The notes under the pieces: model-generated
Database searches by the model: none
What the model was told of the DNA's origin: nothing
What the model saw: only the letters and a program-made list of their open reading frames with translations
Program-made: the position numbers and the translations under genes
Shown here: piece by piece, positions 18,369 to 27,069 of the stretch
Position numbering within the stretch: position 1 is the stretch's first letter
Layout of the letters: every line of letters begins with the position of its first letter
Origin: Streptomyces laurentii
GTDB lineage: Bacteria > Actinomycetota > Actinomycetes > Streptomycetales > Streptomycetaceae
Reading direction: 5' to 3'
DNA length: 64,000 nucleotides
Assembly (NCBI GenBank): GCA_002355495.1
Contig: AP017424.1
Span: 4,219,501-4,283,500, forward strand

Positions 18369-19431
18369 AGCCGGGGCGGACGACGCCGAGGATCTCCATC
18401 GAGCCCGCGCCCGCGAGGGTGACGTTCCGGCCGGGACGCGGCGCGTGCACGATCGAGCCGTTGCCCACGTACATCCCGATGTGGCTCGCGTCCTTGAAGT
18501 AGACGATCAGGTCGCCGGGCCGCATGTCCTTGATGTCGATGCGCGGCAGCAGCCGCCACTGCTCCTGCGAGGTGCGCGGGATCGTGCGTCCGGCGGCCGT
18601 CCAGGCGGACTGGGTCAGCCCCGAGCAGTCGTACGAGCCCGGGCCCTCGGCCCCCCACACGTACGGCTTGCCGATCTGCGCCGTGGCGAACTCGACCGCG
18701 CGCTTGCCCTGCTCGCTGGTCCGGCCGCTCAGGCCGGCGAGGACGCCGGAGCCGACCCAGGCGGTCTGCGCCCGGTCCTGCTCCTGCCGCTCCAGCTGCA
18801 GCAGCCGGGCGCGCTCGTCGGCGGCGAGCCGGGACTCCAGCTTCTCCGCCGCGTCGATCTTGGCGTTGATCTCCTTCTTCGCCTGGGCCTGCTTGACCCG
18901 GCCGGCCTCCAGCTTGGTCCAGTTGTCGCCGGCTTCCTTGGAGTACGTGGTCAGTTCGGCCTGCGTACGGGTCAGCTCGGCGATCATGTCCTTGGTGGCC
19001 TTCTGGCTCTCCTTCAGCCGGCCCGCGTGGTCGAGGAAGAGCTCCGGGTCGCTGGTGAGGACCAGCTGGGCACCGTCCGGCAGCCCGCCGTTGCGGTACT
19101 GGGCGCGGGCCGCGGCACCCGCCTGCGCCTTCAGGCCGTCGATCCGCTTCTCGCCGTCCTCGATCATCCGGGCCAGCCGCACGATCTCGCCGGACTGCTG
19201 CTTGGCGCGCTCCTCGGCGAGGTTGTACGCGTCGGTGGCGGCGGCCGCTTCCCGGTAGAGGCCGTCGATCTCCTGGCGGACCTCCTCCAGGGACTTCGCC
19301 GGCAGCGACGGCGGCTCGGGCAGCGGGCGGAGCGGGGCGGCGGACGCCTGGACGGCGAGGGCGGGCGAGGCCAGCACGGTCAGGGCACAGGCCACGGTGA
19401 ACGCGGCAAGGGCATGGCGGTGTCGGTTCAC
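18367..19431 (-). CDS. Secreted NlpC/P60 peptidoglycan endopeptidase
   Basis: A 354-residue secreted cell-wall hydrolase. A signal peptide (hydrophobic run FTVACALTVLASPALA) is followed by a long Ala/Glu/Lys-rich coiled coil (residues 50-225) and a C-terminal NlpC/P60 domain with the catalytic Cys in GSYDCSGLTQSAW, His in ASHIGMYVGN and a further His in SIVHAPRPG. It cleaves stem peptides of peptidoglycan, as RipA-type enzymes do. The GTG at 19431 has GGGGGAG upstream and starts the signal peptide; the longer frame to 19602 is rejected. A symmetrical TTAC-TGACG-GTAA site lies about 85-100 bases upstream. Confidence 0.92.
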   Translation of the reverse strand: MNRHRHALAAFTVACALTVLASPALAVQASAAPLRPLPEPPSLPAKSLEEVRQEIDGLYREAAAATDAYNLAEERAKQQSGEIVRLARMIEDGEKRIDGLKAQAGAAARAQYRNGGLPDGAQLVLTSDPELFLDHAGRLKESQKATKDMIAELTRTQAELTTYSKEAGDNWTKLEAGRVKQAQAKKEINAKIDAAEKLESRLAADERARLLQLERQEQDRAQTAWVGSGVLAGLSGRTSEQGKRAVEFATAQIGKPYVWGAEGPGSYDCSGLTQSAWTAAGRTIPRTSQEQWRLLPRIDIKDMRPGDLIVYFKDASHIGMYVGNGSIVHAPRPGRNVTLAGAGSMEILGVVRPG

Positions 19432-19717
19432 TGGCTCCCCCTCAGGCGCGCGACGGCACCCGTTTCTGGTCTGGTCGTGCGTCCGGCCGGCGGTCCGATC
19501 ACAAGCGATCTGATTTACCGTCAGTAACTTGGTCATGACCTTTGGCGATAGTGCCATGAGTGCCCCGAAAGCAACAGGGGGAGTCAGGGCGTGCCGGGTC
19601 ACTTCCCCCTGGAGAGACGAGTGCGGCGCACGGTGCGTTCCCGCGCGCTTCGATACGTCCTGGCGCGCGCCCCCACGCGCGCGTACATATACGCACCCGC
19701 CTCAGCTCCCGCGCGCG

Positions 19718-20539
19718 TCAGCGTCCGACCGGAGCCAGCGCCTCCCACCGCACCGTGATCTCGCCCTGCCGCCACCGCCGCGGCCCGTCCGTCACCGGCC
19801 AGTCCGCCGCCAGATCCCGTACGGTGCGGATCCAGCGCTGCCGGGCTCCGTACGAGGCGTACGGGGCGGCCGCCGCCCACGCCCGGTCGAAGTCCCGCAG
19901 GAAGGCGTGCACCGGCTCGCCCGGCACGTTGCGGTGGATGAGCGCCTTGGGCAGGCGTTCCGCCAGGTCGGAGGGCCGGTCCAGGGAGCCGAGCCGGGTG
20001 GCGAAGGTGACCGTCCGCGGCCCGGTCCGGTCGAGCGCGACCCACACGTGCCGCCGGCCGATCTCGTCGCAGGTCCCCTCCACCAGCAGCCCCTCCGGCG
20101 AGAGCCGGGCGCACAACCGCGCCCAGACGTCCGCGACCCGCGCCTCGTCGTACTGGCGCAGCACGTTCGCGGCCCGGATCAGCGCGACCTCGCCGGCCAC
20201 CGGCACCTCGAAGCCGCCGTGCCGGAATTCCAGGCCCTCGCGCGCGTACGGCTGCGCGGCGGCGACCCGGGCCGGCTCGATCTCGATGCCGACCACCCGG
20301 GTGCGGGGGTCGGCGGTGCGCAGCCGGGTCAGCAGCTCGACGGCGGTCCAGGGCGCGGCGCCGTAGCCGAGGTCGACGGCGAGCGGGGGCGGGCCGGAGC
20401 GGCGCAGCGCCGGGCCGTGGACGGCGGCGATCCAGCGGTCCTGGCGGCGGAGGCGGTTGGGGTTGGTGGTCCCGCGGGTGACGGTGCCCTGGGGGCGCCC
20501 CCAGGCGGAGCTCTGGGGAAGAGTGGTGCGCGGAGCCAT
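19718..20539 (-). CDS. SAM-dependent methyltransferase-fold protein
   Basis: A 273-residue class I methyltransferase-like protein. Motif I is LAVDLGYGAAPWTAVELL (near residue 53); VVGIEIEP is the acidic loop that would bind the ribose of SAM, and VALIRAANVLRQY follows. A C-terminal region (residues 175-270) is specific to this Streptomyces group, and no substrate is known. The ATG at 20539 gives the normal start; the much longer frame to 21118 runs through repeat DNA. It is divergent from mshA across a 427-base intergenic region. Confidence 0.78.
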   Translation of the reverse strand: MAPRTTLPQSSAWGRPQGTVTRGTTNPNRLRRQDRWIAAVHGPALRRSGPPPLAVDLGYGAAPWTAVELLTRLRTADPRTRVVGIEIEPARVAAAQPYAREGLEFRHGGFEVPVAGEVALIRAANVLRQYDEARVADVWARLCARLSPEGLLVEGTCDEIGRRHVWVALDRTGPRTVTFATRLGSLDRPSDLAERLPKALIHRNVPGEPVHAFLRDFDRAWAAAAPYASYGARQRWIRTVRDLAADWPVTDGPRRWRQGEITVRWEALAPVGR

Positions 20540-20966
20540 GGAACGAGCGTACGGGGTGAGTCCGCTGTGACCGTCCCCACACCCCTCGGGTAATGAATTG
20601 GCAAAGCGCCCGAGGCGGCGGAAATGAAAGCGCGCCACGCGCGTGTTGTCGGTGCTGGTGGGCGCGCCGTGCCCGCCGCCCGGTGTGCCCCGCGCCCACG
20701 CCGACCCGCCGCCCCGCCAGGGCGGCCGGACCGGCCCGTCGCCCCGACAGCGCCACAGCCCGATCGGCGAGACGGCCCGGCCCGCCCGGCCTGCCGGACA
20801 GCCCGCCCGGCCAGGCAGACGGCTCAGGCCCGACCAGGCCCGACCAGGCCCGACCCGACCAGGCCCGACCCGACCAGGCCCGACCCGACCAGGCCCGTCC
20901 CGCCGGACGGCCCGGCCGGACAGTCCGTCCAGACCGACACAGCCCGACAGCGGAAGGATCGCCGAC
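20540..20966 (+). other. Intergenic region with tandem repeats before mshA
   Basis: No gene is supported here. It holds the divergent promoters of the methyltransferase and mshA. At 20825-20898 the units CAGGCCCGAC and CAGGCCCGACCCGAC are repeated six times in all. A short AT-richer segment near 20583-20605 (GGTAATGAATTGGCAAAGCG) may contain the mshA promoter, which would give a long repeat-containing leader. Confidence 0.7.
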
Positions 20967-22343
20967 GTGAGCCAGTACGTGTCCCGGTTCGCCGGCACCC
21001 TGGCGGCGCCGTCCCGGCTCCGGCTCCCCGGCCGGCAGCGCGGGCCCCGGCGCGTGGCCATGCTCAGCGTGCACACCTCCCCCCTGCACCAGCCGGGCAC
21101 CGGCGACGCGGGCGGCATGAACGTCTACATCGTCGAACTGGCCAAGCGGCTCGCCGCGATCAACGTCGAGGTCGAGATCTTCACCCGGGCCACCGCCGGC
21201 GGCCTCGCCCCGGTCGTCGAGCTGGCACCCGGCGTCCTCGTCCGGCACGTCGACGCCGGCCCGTACGAGGGCCTGGCGAAGGAGGAGCTGCCGGCCCAGC
21301 TGTGCGCGTTCACGCACGGCGTGATGCAGGCCTGGGCGGGCCACCGGCACGGCCACTACGACCTGGTGCACTCCCACTACTGGCTCTCCGGCCACGTCGG
21401 CTGGCTCGCCGCCGAGCGCTGGGGCGTCCCGCTCGTCCACACCATGCACACCATGGCCAAGGTCAAGAACGCGGCGCTCGCGGAGGGGGACACGCCCGAG
21501 CCCCCCGCCCGCGTGATCGGCGAGACCCAGATCGTCACGGCGGCCGACCGGCTGATCGCCAACACCTCGGAGGAGGCCGGCGAACTCGCCCGCTTCTACG
21601 ACGCCGATCCGGCCCGTATCGCCGTCGTCCACCCGGGCGTCAACCTGGAGCGGTTCCGCCCCGCCGACGGCCGGGCCGCCGCCCGCGCCCGCCTCGGCCT
21701 GCCCCAGGACGCCTTCATCCCCGCCTTCGCGGGACGTATCCAGCCGCTCAAGGCCCCGGACATCCTGCTGCACGCCGTCGCGCTCCTGCTGGAACGCGAT
21801 CCGTCGCTGCGCTCGCGGATGGTGGTGCCGGTGGTCGGCGGGCCGAGCGGCAGCGGTCTCGCCAAGCCGGAGGAGCTGCAGAAGCTCGCCGCCAAGCTGG
21901 GCATATGCGATGTCGTACGGTTCCAGCCGCCGGTCGGGCAGGACCGGCTCGCGGACTGGTTCCGCGCCGCCAGCGTGCTCGTCGTCCCCTCCTACAGCGA
22001 GTCCTTCGGCCTGGTCGCCATCGAGGCGCAGGCGGCCGGCACCCCGGTGATCGCGGCGGCGGTGGGCGGTCTGCCCGTGGCCGTACGGGACGAGGTCTCC
22101 GGCTTCCTCGTGCGGGGCCACGATCCCGTGGACTATGCCAGGATGCTCGCCCGGTTCGCGGCCGAGCCGGAACTGTCCGCCCGGATGGGCGAGGCGGCGG
22201 CCCGGCACGCCGGCTCCTTCGGCTGGGACGCGGCGGCGGGCCGGACGGCGGACGTGTACACGGCCGCGATCCACGACCACCGGCTGCGTGATCACCGGGA
22301 ACACCGCGAGCTGCGCCGTCGCGTACGCTCGCACCATGGCTGA
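20967..22343 (+). CDS. mshA: D-inositol-3-phosphate glycosyltransferase (mycothiol synthesis)
   Basis: A 458-residue GT-4 glycosyltransferase that joins N-acetylglucosamine from UDP-GlcNAc to inositol 3-phosphate, the first step of mycothiol synthesis. Typical MshA features are RVAMLSVHTSPLHQPGTGDA followed by GGMNVYI near residue 31, HSHYWLSGHVGW, TMHTMAKVKN, the FAGRIQPLKAP loop, and the PSYSESFGLVAIEAQA nucleotide-sugar motif. The GTG at 20967 has GGAAGGA 8 bases upstream. It overlaps the YbjN-like gene by 8 bases, so the two are coupled. A repeat-rich region precedes it. Confidence 0.96.
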   Translation: MSQYVSRFAGTLAAPSRLRLPGRQRGPRRVAMLSVHTSPLHQPGTGDAGGMNVYIVELAKRLAAINVEVEIFTRATAGGLAPVVELAPGVLVRHVDAGPYEGLAKEELPAQLCAFTHGVMQAWAGHRHGHYDLVHSHYWLSGHVGWLAAERWGVPLVHTMHTMAKVKNAALAEGDTPEPPARVIGETQIVTAADRLIANTSEEAGELARFYDADPARIAVVHPGVNLERFRPADGRAAARARLGLPQDAFIPAFAGRIQPLKAPDILLHAVALLLERDPSLRSRMVVPVVGGPSGSGLAKPEELQKLAAKLGICDVVRFQPPVGQDRLADWFRAASVLVVPSYSESFGLVAIEAQAAGTPVIAAAVGGLPVAVRDEVSGFLVRGHDPVDYARMLARFAAEPELSARMGEAAARHAGSFGWDAAAGRTADVYTAAIHDHRLRDHREHRELRRRVRSHHG

Positions 22344-22851
22344 GGTCGACACCGAGGGCGTCCAGCGGATCCGGCGGATCATCGAGGACGCGTTCAAGGA
22401 CGCGGAACTGGAGTGGGAGTCCCCCGAACCGGGTTCCTACGTCGTACGGCTCCCGGGCACGCACAAGCTCTTCACGACACTGTCGCTGCGCGCCGGCCGG
22501 CACTCCCTCTCCCTCAACGCCTTCGTCGTCCGCCATCCGGACGAGAACGAGGCCGGCGTCCACCGCTGGCTGCTCGAACGCAACCTCAAGCTCTACGGCG
22601 TCGGTTACGCGATCGACCGGCTCGGCGACATCTACCTGGCCGGCAAGCTGCCGCTGACCGCCGTCACCCCGGAGGAACTGGACCGGCTCCTCGGCTCGGT
22701 CCTGGAGGCGGCGGACGGCGACTTCAACACGCTGCTGGAGATGGGGTTCGCGACGGCGATCCGGCGGGAGTACGAGTGGCGGGTGTCGCGCGGCGAGTCG
22801 ACCCGCAACCTCGACGCCTTCCGCAACCTGACGGGCAAGCCGGCGAGCTGA
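22336..22851 (+). CDS. YbjN domain-containing protein
   Basis: A 171-residue soluble alpha/beta protein of the YbjN / type III-secretion-chaperone-like family, which in actinomycetes is not linked to secretion. Recognisable segments are GVQRIRRIIEDAFKDAELEWE, RLPGTHKLFTTLSL, HRWLLERNLKLYGVGYAID and GDIYLAGKLPL. The ATG lies inside the end of mshA (8-base overlap), which implies co-transcription with mycothiol synthesis; whether it has a role there is unknown. Function not established. Confidence 0.82.
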   Translation: MAEVDTEGVQRIRRIIEDAFKDAELEWESPEPGSYVVRLPGTHKLFTTLSLRAGRHSLSLNAFVVRHPDENEAGVHRWLLERNLKLYGVGYAIDRLGDIYLAGKLPLTAVTPEELDRLLGSVLEAADGDFNTLLEMGFATAIRREYEWRVSRGESTRNLDAFRNLTGKPAS

Positions 22852-22918
22852 CGCCCGCCGGCTTCGGCACAGGGACGCGGCCGGAGTTCCGGCCGTATCT
22901 CCCTCTCCGGCCAGGCAA

Positions 22919-24244
22919 TCAGGCGGTGGCGTCGACGGCGGCGGCCGGCTCGGCGACGACGCCCTTGGGCGCCGGGGTCTCCTCCCTGGCCGTACCCGTG
23001 TGGCCGTCCTCGACATCGGCGAGGACGGTACGCAGCCGGGTCTGGTAGCCGACGGCGGCGACCGCGCCGATCAGGGCGCAGGCGATCCACAGGATGTCCG
23101 GCCCGGGCCCGTCGACGATCAAGCCGGCCCCGATCGGGGCGACGAAACCGGCCACCGACCAGGACATGCCCATGACGCCCTGGTAGCGGCCGCGGGCGTG
23201 CTCCGGCGCGAGCCGGGCGGTGGCGGCGGCGTTGGTCGGCACGTGGACCATCTCGCCGATGGTCCAGACGACGACGGTCGCGGCGAACGCGACCGAGCTC
23301 CCGGCCAGCGTGGTGGCCCCGGTGCCGAGGGCGAAGAGCAGCGAGGAGACGGTCAGCAGCATCACGGGCGAGCGCTTGTCCGTGATCCGGTTGACCAGCA
23401 GCTGGAACGCGACGATCACGACGCCGTTGACGGCGATGACGACACCGTAGGCGGACGGTTCGAGGCCCTCGCCGGCCATGGTGAGCGGCAGACCGATCCA
23501 GGGGGCGGTGAACACCAGGCAGACCAGCAGGTTGAGGGTCACCAGGGTGCGGAACGGCGCGTCGCGCAGCACGGTGACGATGCCGACCTTCGGCGCGCCG
23601 GCCGCCTTGCCCGCCGCGCCCGTCGCCGCGGAGGGGCCGGACACGGCCTCGGGCCGGGTCTCCTGCAGCCGGAAGAAGACGATCAGCGCGCACAGCACGG
23701 TGGCGGTGGCGTCGACCAGGAAGAGCGTGCGGTAGCCGAGGACGGACGCGGCGCCGCCGCCGATGGCGGCGATGGCGAAGCCGAGGTTGAGGGCCCAGTA
23801 GTTGAGCGCGTAGGCGCGGCGGACCTCGGCGGCCGGGACGAGGTCGGCGATGGCGGCGTTGATCGCGGGCCGGACGGCCTGCATGGCCACGCCCATGCCG
23901 AGCACGACGAGGGCGATGCCCCAGGTGCTGGTGACGAACGCGAGCAGCCCGGCGAAGCCGGCGGTCGTCAGGTGCATGGCGACCATGGTGGGGCGGCGGC
24001 CCCAACGGTCCGTCAGCATGCCGCCGAGCGGGGAGCCGGCGACGCCGCCGAGACCGTGCAGGGCGACGACGAGCCCGGCGAACCAGGCGGAGTAGCCGAG
24101 TTCCTGGGTCAGGTAGAGCGAGAGGAAGGTGAGGACGAAGGCACCGGTCCGGTTGACCAGGGTCGACAGCCAGAGCCACCAGAAGCCCCCCGGGAAGCCC
24201 GCCACCGTGGCGCGTGCGGAACGTCTGAGTGCGGCGATGGACAT
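22919..24244 (-). CDS. MFS transporter
   Basis: A 441-residue inner-membrane carrier with about 12 predicted transmembrane helices. The MFS motif A appears between helices 2 and 3 as GGMLTDRWGRRPTM. Residues 200-225 form a charged Gly/Ala-rich central loop between the two six-helix halves. It is probably a drug or metabolite exporter, but the substrate is not predictable. The ATG at 24244 begins MSIAALRRSARAT just before the first helix. It is divergent from gpmA and convergent with the YbjN-like gene. Confidence 0.88.
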   Translation of the reverse strand: MSIAALRRSARATVAGFPGGFWWLWLSTLVNRTGAFVLTFLSLYLTQELGYSAWFAGLVVALHGLGGVAGSPLGGMLTDRWGRRPTMVAMHLTTAGFAGLLAFVTSTWGIALVVLGMGVAMQAVRPAINAAIADLVPAAEVRRAYALNYWALNLGFAIAAIGGGAASVLGYRTLFLVDATATVLCALIVFFRLQETRPEAVSGPSAATGAAGKAAGAPKVGIVTVLRDAPFRTLVTLNLLVCLVFTAPWIGLPLTMAGEGLEPSAYGVVIAVNGVVIVAFQLLVNRITDKRSPVMLLTVSSLLFALGTGATTLAGSSVAFAATVVVWTIGEMVHVPTNAAATARLAPEHARGRYQGVMGMSWSVAGFVAPIGAGLIVDGPGPDILWIACALIGAVAAVGYQTRLRTVLADVEDGHTGTAREETPAPKGVVAEPAAAVDATA

Positions 24245-24379
24245 GAGTGGCCGGCCCCCTGTGCTGTGCTGTGTATGTAAGTGCCTCTCGTGGCTCCCGT
24301 AACTTACGCATCTCATACGCCGGACGCCAGTGAATTGACGGTGCGCGTCAATCGTCAGGCGTCGTCTAGGCTCGTCACC

Positions 24380-25141
24380 ATGGCCGACGCACCGTACAAG
24401 CTGATCCTCCTCCGCCATGGCGAGAGCGAGTGGAACGCCAAGAACCTGTTCACCGGCTGGGTGGACGTCAACCTCACCGAGAAGGGCGAGAAGGAGGCGG
24501 TCCGCGGCGGTGAGCTGCTCAAGGACGCCGGCCTGCTCCCCGACGTGCTCCACACGTCCCTCCTGAAGCGCGCCATCCGCACGTCGCAGCTCGCGCTCGA
24601 GTCCGCCGACCGCCACTGGATCCCGGTGCACCGCTCCTGGCGCCTGAACGAGCGCCACTACGGCGCGCTCCAGGGCAAGGACAAGGCCCAGACGCTCGCC
24701 GAGTTCGGCGAGGAGCAGTTCATGATGTGGCGCCGCTCGTACGACACGCCGCCGCCGGCCCTCGCCGACGACAACGAGTACTCCCAGGCCGCCGACGCCC
24801 GCTACGCCTCGATCCCGCCGGAGCTCCGCCCGCGCACCGAGTGCCTGAAGGACGTCGTCGACCGGATGCTCCCGTACTGGTACGACGGCATCGTCCCGGA
24901 CCTGCTGGCCGGCCGCACGGTCCTCGTCGCCGCCCACGGCAACAGCCTGCGCGCCCTCGTGAAGCACCTCGACGGCGTCTCGGACGCCGACATCGCGGGC
25001 CTCAACATCCCGACCGGCATCCCGCTGAGCTACCAGCTCGACGAGAACTTCAAGCCGCTCAACCCGGGCGGCACCTACCTCGACCCGACCGCCGCGGCGG
25101 CCGCCATCGAGGCCGTGAAGAACCAGGGCAAGAAGAAGTAG
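24380..25141 (+). CDS. gpmA: 2,3-bisphosphoglycerate-dependent phosphoglycerate mutase
   Basis: A 253-residue glycolytic enzyme that interconverts 3- and 2-phosphoglycerate. The phosphohistidine motif LILLRHGESEWN is near residue 8, followed by NLFTGWVDVNLTEKG, the SWRLNERHYGALQG segment with the catalytic Glu, and the second His in VLVAAHGNSLRAL. The length is normal for the family. A TCTAGGCT -10-like box lies just upstream. The gene ends at a strong hairpin terminator and stands alone; it is divergent from the MFS gene. Confidence 0.97.
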   Translation: MADAPYKLILLRHGESEWNAKNLFTGWVDVNLTEKGEKEAVRGGELLKDAGLLPDVLHTSLLKRAIRTSQLALESADRHWIPVHRSWRLNERHYGALQGKDKAQTLAEFGEEQFMMWRRSYDTPPPALADDNEYSQAADARYASIPPELRPRTECLKDVVDRMLPYWYDGIVPDLLAGRTVLVAAHGNSLRALVKHLDGVSDADIAGLNIPTGIPLSYQLDENFKPLNPGGTYLDPTAAAAAIEAVKNQGKKK

Positions 25142-25153
25142 CCCACGCGATCG

Positions 25154-25188
25154 GCCCCCTGCCCGCGGCTTCCCCGCCGGCAGGGGGC
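25154..25188 (+). terminator. Hairpin terminator after gpmA
   Basis: GCCCCCTGCC pairs with GGCAGGGGGC across a 15-base loop region and is followed by TTTTCC. It lies between convergent gpmA and the transglycosylase gene. Confidence 0.85.
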
Positions 25189-25208
25189 TTTTCCGTGCCC
25201 GGGCAGCG

Positions 25209-25694
25209 CTAGCGGGTGAGCGCCTTGTACTGGGCCATCACGCGCTTCACGTACTGCTGCGTCTCCTTGTACGGCGGGACTCCCTTGTACTTCTTCACCG
25301 CCGCGACACCCGCGTTCATCGACGCCGCCAGCAGCTCCGGCCGGGAGCCCACCTGACGCTTGGCCCCGGCCAGGAACTTGGCGGCTGCCTTCGTCTGGCT
25401 CGTCGCGGTGCGCAGGTCGACACCGGCGGCCGGGAGCTGCTGGAACAGTCCGCGGCCACCGGCCGCTCCCACGGCCGACGGATTGCAGCCGGATTCCACC
25501 CGTGCCAGGGCGGAGAGGAGCTGCCAGGAGACGCCGTAGGTCTTCCCCACCGACTTGAAGGTGGAGGTGTACTTCGGGCACCCCGGCGAAGCCGCCGCGG
25601 CGGTCCCGGTCTGCGTAGCGCAAGCGGCGGCGAGGGCGAGGGCGATCGCGCCCGTACGGACGGCGAACCGCGTATCAAGAGGAGAGCGGGACAC
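25209..25694 (-). CDS. Secreted lytic transglycosylase (SLT domain)
   Basis: A 161-residue secreted muramidase-like protein. Signal peptide: VRTGAIALALAAACATQTGTAAAA, then a compact SLT domain with YGVSWQLLSALARVESGCNPSAVG, where the Glu of VESG is the catalytic acid, then GGRGLFQQLPAAG and LLAASMNAGVAAVKKY. Such enzymes cleave the glycan strand to 1,6-anhydro products. The GTG at 25694 is preferred, with AAGAAGGG about 7-8 bases upstream; another GTG at 25700 is too close to that site. Two Cys may form a disulphide. Confidence 0.85.
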   Translation of the reverse strand: MSRSPLDTRFAVRTGAIALALAAACATQTGTAAAASPGCPKYTSTFKSVGKTYGVSWQLLSALARVESGCNPSAVGAAGGRGLFQQLPAAGVDLRTATSQTKAAAKFLAGAKRQVGSRPELLAASMNAGVAAVKKYKGVPPYKETQQYVKRVMAQYKALTR

Positions 25695-25940
25695 GAGCAC
25701 ACCCTTCTTCGAGAACGAGTCATCGGTGATGAGGGTGTACGCGCGACCCGCGGTTGCCTGGGGTCGTGTCCATGTGACCCAGCTCATGGGGGAGTTCGGC
25801 GGCTGAGCCGGACGGGTGAGGCAGGAACCTTTCGGCGGGGGACGGGCGCATGGGGGGCGGGAAGGGCGCGGTAGGGGTGCGGAGGGTGCCCCGGAGGTGC
25901 CCGTCGTCCGACGCTCTTCCTGTTCACGAAAGAGACTCCC

Positions 25941-26303
25941 GTGCGCCTTCGGTACACCGCCACCGCCGCTTGCGGCGCCCTCGCCCTCACGGCCGTCCTC
26001 GCCGCGCCCGCCTTCGCCGCCGAAGGCGACTTCGGCTACCGCTTCGTCGGGCCGAACGGCAAACCCCAGTCGGCCGTCCTCCACGACCCGGACAGCGGGG
26101 TGTGTGTCACGCTGCCCGAGGTCGCGGACCCGGGCGCCTCCGAGCCGGCCTTCGCGCCGCACAACGGCACCGACGCGTGGGCGCTGGTCTTCACCGGGCC
26201 CGACTGCTCCGGCGACTCCTGGAAACTGCGCCCGCACGGCCGCCCGGCCTCGGACCGGCTCAAGCTGCGCTCGGTGGTCTTCCTGGGGGAAGGGGAGGAC
26301 TGA
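25941..26303 (+). CDS. Small secreted protein, unknown function
   Basis: A 120-residue protein with an obvious signal peptide (YTATAACGALALTAVLAAPAFA) and a mature part of about 93 residues beginning AEGDFGYRF. Two mature Cys (GVCVTL and DCSGDSW) may form a disulphide. The WxL/DSWKLRP pattern recalls small secreted beta-sheet proteins of Streptomyces, but no family is recognised. The GTG start at 25941 is preceded by AAAGAG. It ends at a hairpin terminator facing a convergent acetyltransferase. Confidence 0.75.
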   Translation: MRLRYTATAACGALALTAVLAAPAFAAEGDFGYRFVGPNGKPQSAVLHDPDSGVCVTLPEVADPGASEPAFAPHNGTDAWALVFTGPDCSGDSWKLRPHGRPASDRLKLRSVVFLGEGED

Positions 26304-26316
26304 CCGCCGGGCCGGA

Positions 26317-26356
26317 GCGAAAGGGGACGCCGTACGACGCGCGGTGTCCCCTTCGC
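26317..26356. terminator. Bidirectional hairpin terminator
   Basis: GCGAAAGGGGACGCCG pairs with CGGTGTCCCCTTCGC (one bulge) around a nine-base loop, between convergent genes. Confidence 0.85.
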
Positions 26357-26379
26357 CGTACAGGGAACGGAAATACGCG

Positions 26380-26961
26380 TCAGCCCGCGCCCCCGCACGC
26401 GTACCGCATCAGCACCTCGTCCCGCGTGTCGTCCGGGCGCAGCCGCAGGGCGTTCGGCCAGCGGCCGGTCTCGTGCCAGCCGAGGGCGGCGTAGAAGGAC
26501 TCCAGGCCCTCGCCGCCGCGGGCGGCCAGGCGCAGGTGGTCGAGGGCCAGTTCGTCGCGGGCGACGCGGTGGAGTTCGCGCATGAGGGCGGTGCCGATGC
26601 CCCGGCCGCGGACGTCCGGGTGGGTCTGGAGGTGGTGGACCGAGCCCCAGTGCGCGACGAGCGGGTTCGGATCGTGGCCGAGGACGACCCAGCCGGCGAG
26701 GGCGCCGCCGGCCGTCGCGGTGATCAGCCGGTGGCCGTCCGGGGCGAGCCGGGCGAGGAGGCCGTCGAGGACCGGGGCGACGTGCGTTTCCGTGACCGGC
26801 AGGAACGGGAATCCGGCGGCCCCGCCCGCGTTGGTCACCGCGATCCAGCACTCCGTCAGCCGCCGCCGCAGACCGGCGGAGACCTCGCCGGGCGCGGTGG
26901 CCTGGCCGAGGACCACCGGAGTCGTGGGAGACGAGGTACGGGGCGCGGGGACGGAGGTCAT
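26380..26961 (-). CDS. GNAT family N-acetyltransferase
   Basis: A 193-residue acetyltransferase. The acetyl-CoA loop HLQTHPDVRGRGIGTALMRE (near residue 118) is a good GNAT motif A; the motif B region LESFYAALGWHETGRW follows. The substrate is unknown. The ATG at 26961 is preferred because AGGA lies 9 bases upstream; a second ATG at 26970 is possible. It converges with the secreted-protein gene and is divergent from another GNAT gene at 27070; the two are not close relatives. Confidence 0.83.
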   Translation of the reverse strand: MTSVPAPRTSSPTTPVVLGQATAPGEVSAGLRRRLTECWIAVTNAGGAAGFPFLPVTETHVAPVLDGLLARLAPDGHRLITATAGGALAGWVVLGHDPNPLVAHWGSVHHLQTHPDVRGRGIGTALMRELHRVARDELALDHLRLAARGGEGLESFYAALGWHETGRWPNALRLRPDDTRDEVLMRYACGGAG

Positions 26962-27069
26962 GGCGGCCATCCTGGGCCGTCGGCGCCCGCGCCGGAAGGC
27001 CGCTCGCCACGCCGCCCGGCCGGATATTCGCGCGCGGCGGGCGTACGGGCTCGTCTAGCGTCCGGCGCC

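Noticed and set aside
20825..20898. CRISPR-like array
   Set aside because: Units are only 10-15 bp and directly tandem, with no unique spacers and no cas genes.
20624..22291. Arg/Pro-rich plus-strand frame overlapping mshA and the upstream repeats
   Set aside because: Out of frame with MshA motifs and built from the tandem repeats.
25075..25623. 182-codon minus-strand frame overlapping gpmA and the transglycosylase gene
   Set aside because: Out of frame with the SLT domain and crosses a terminator.
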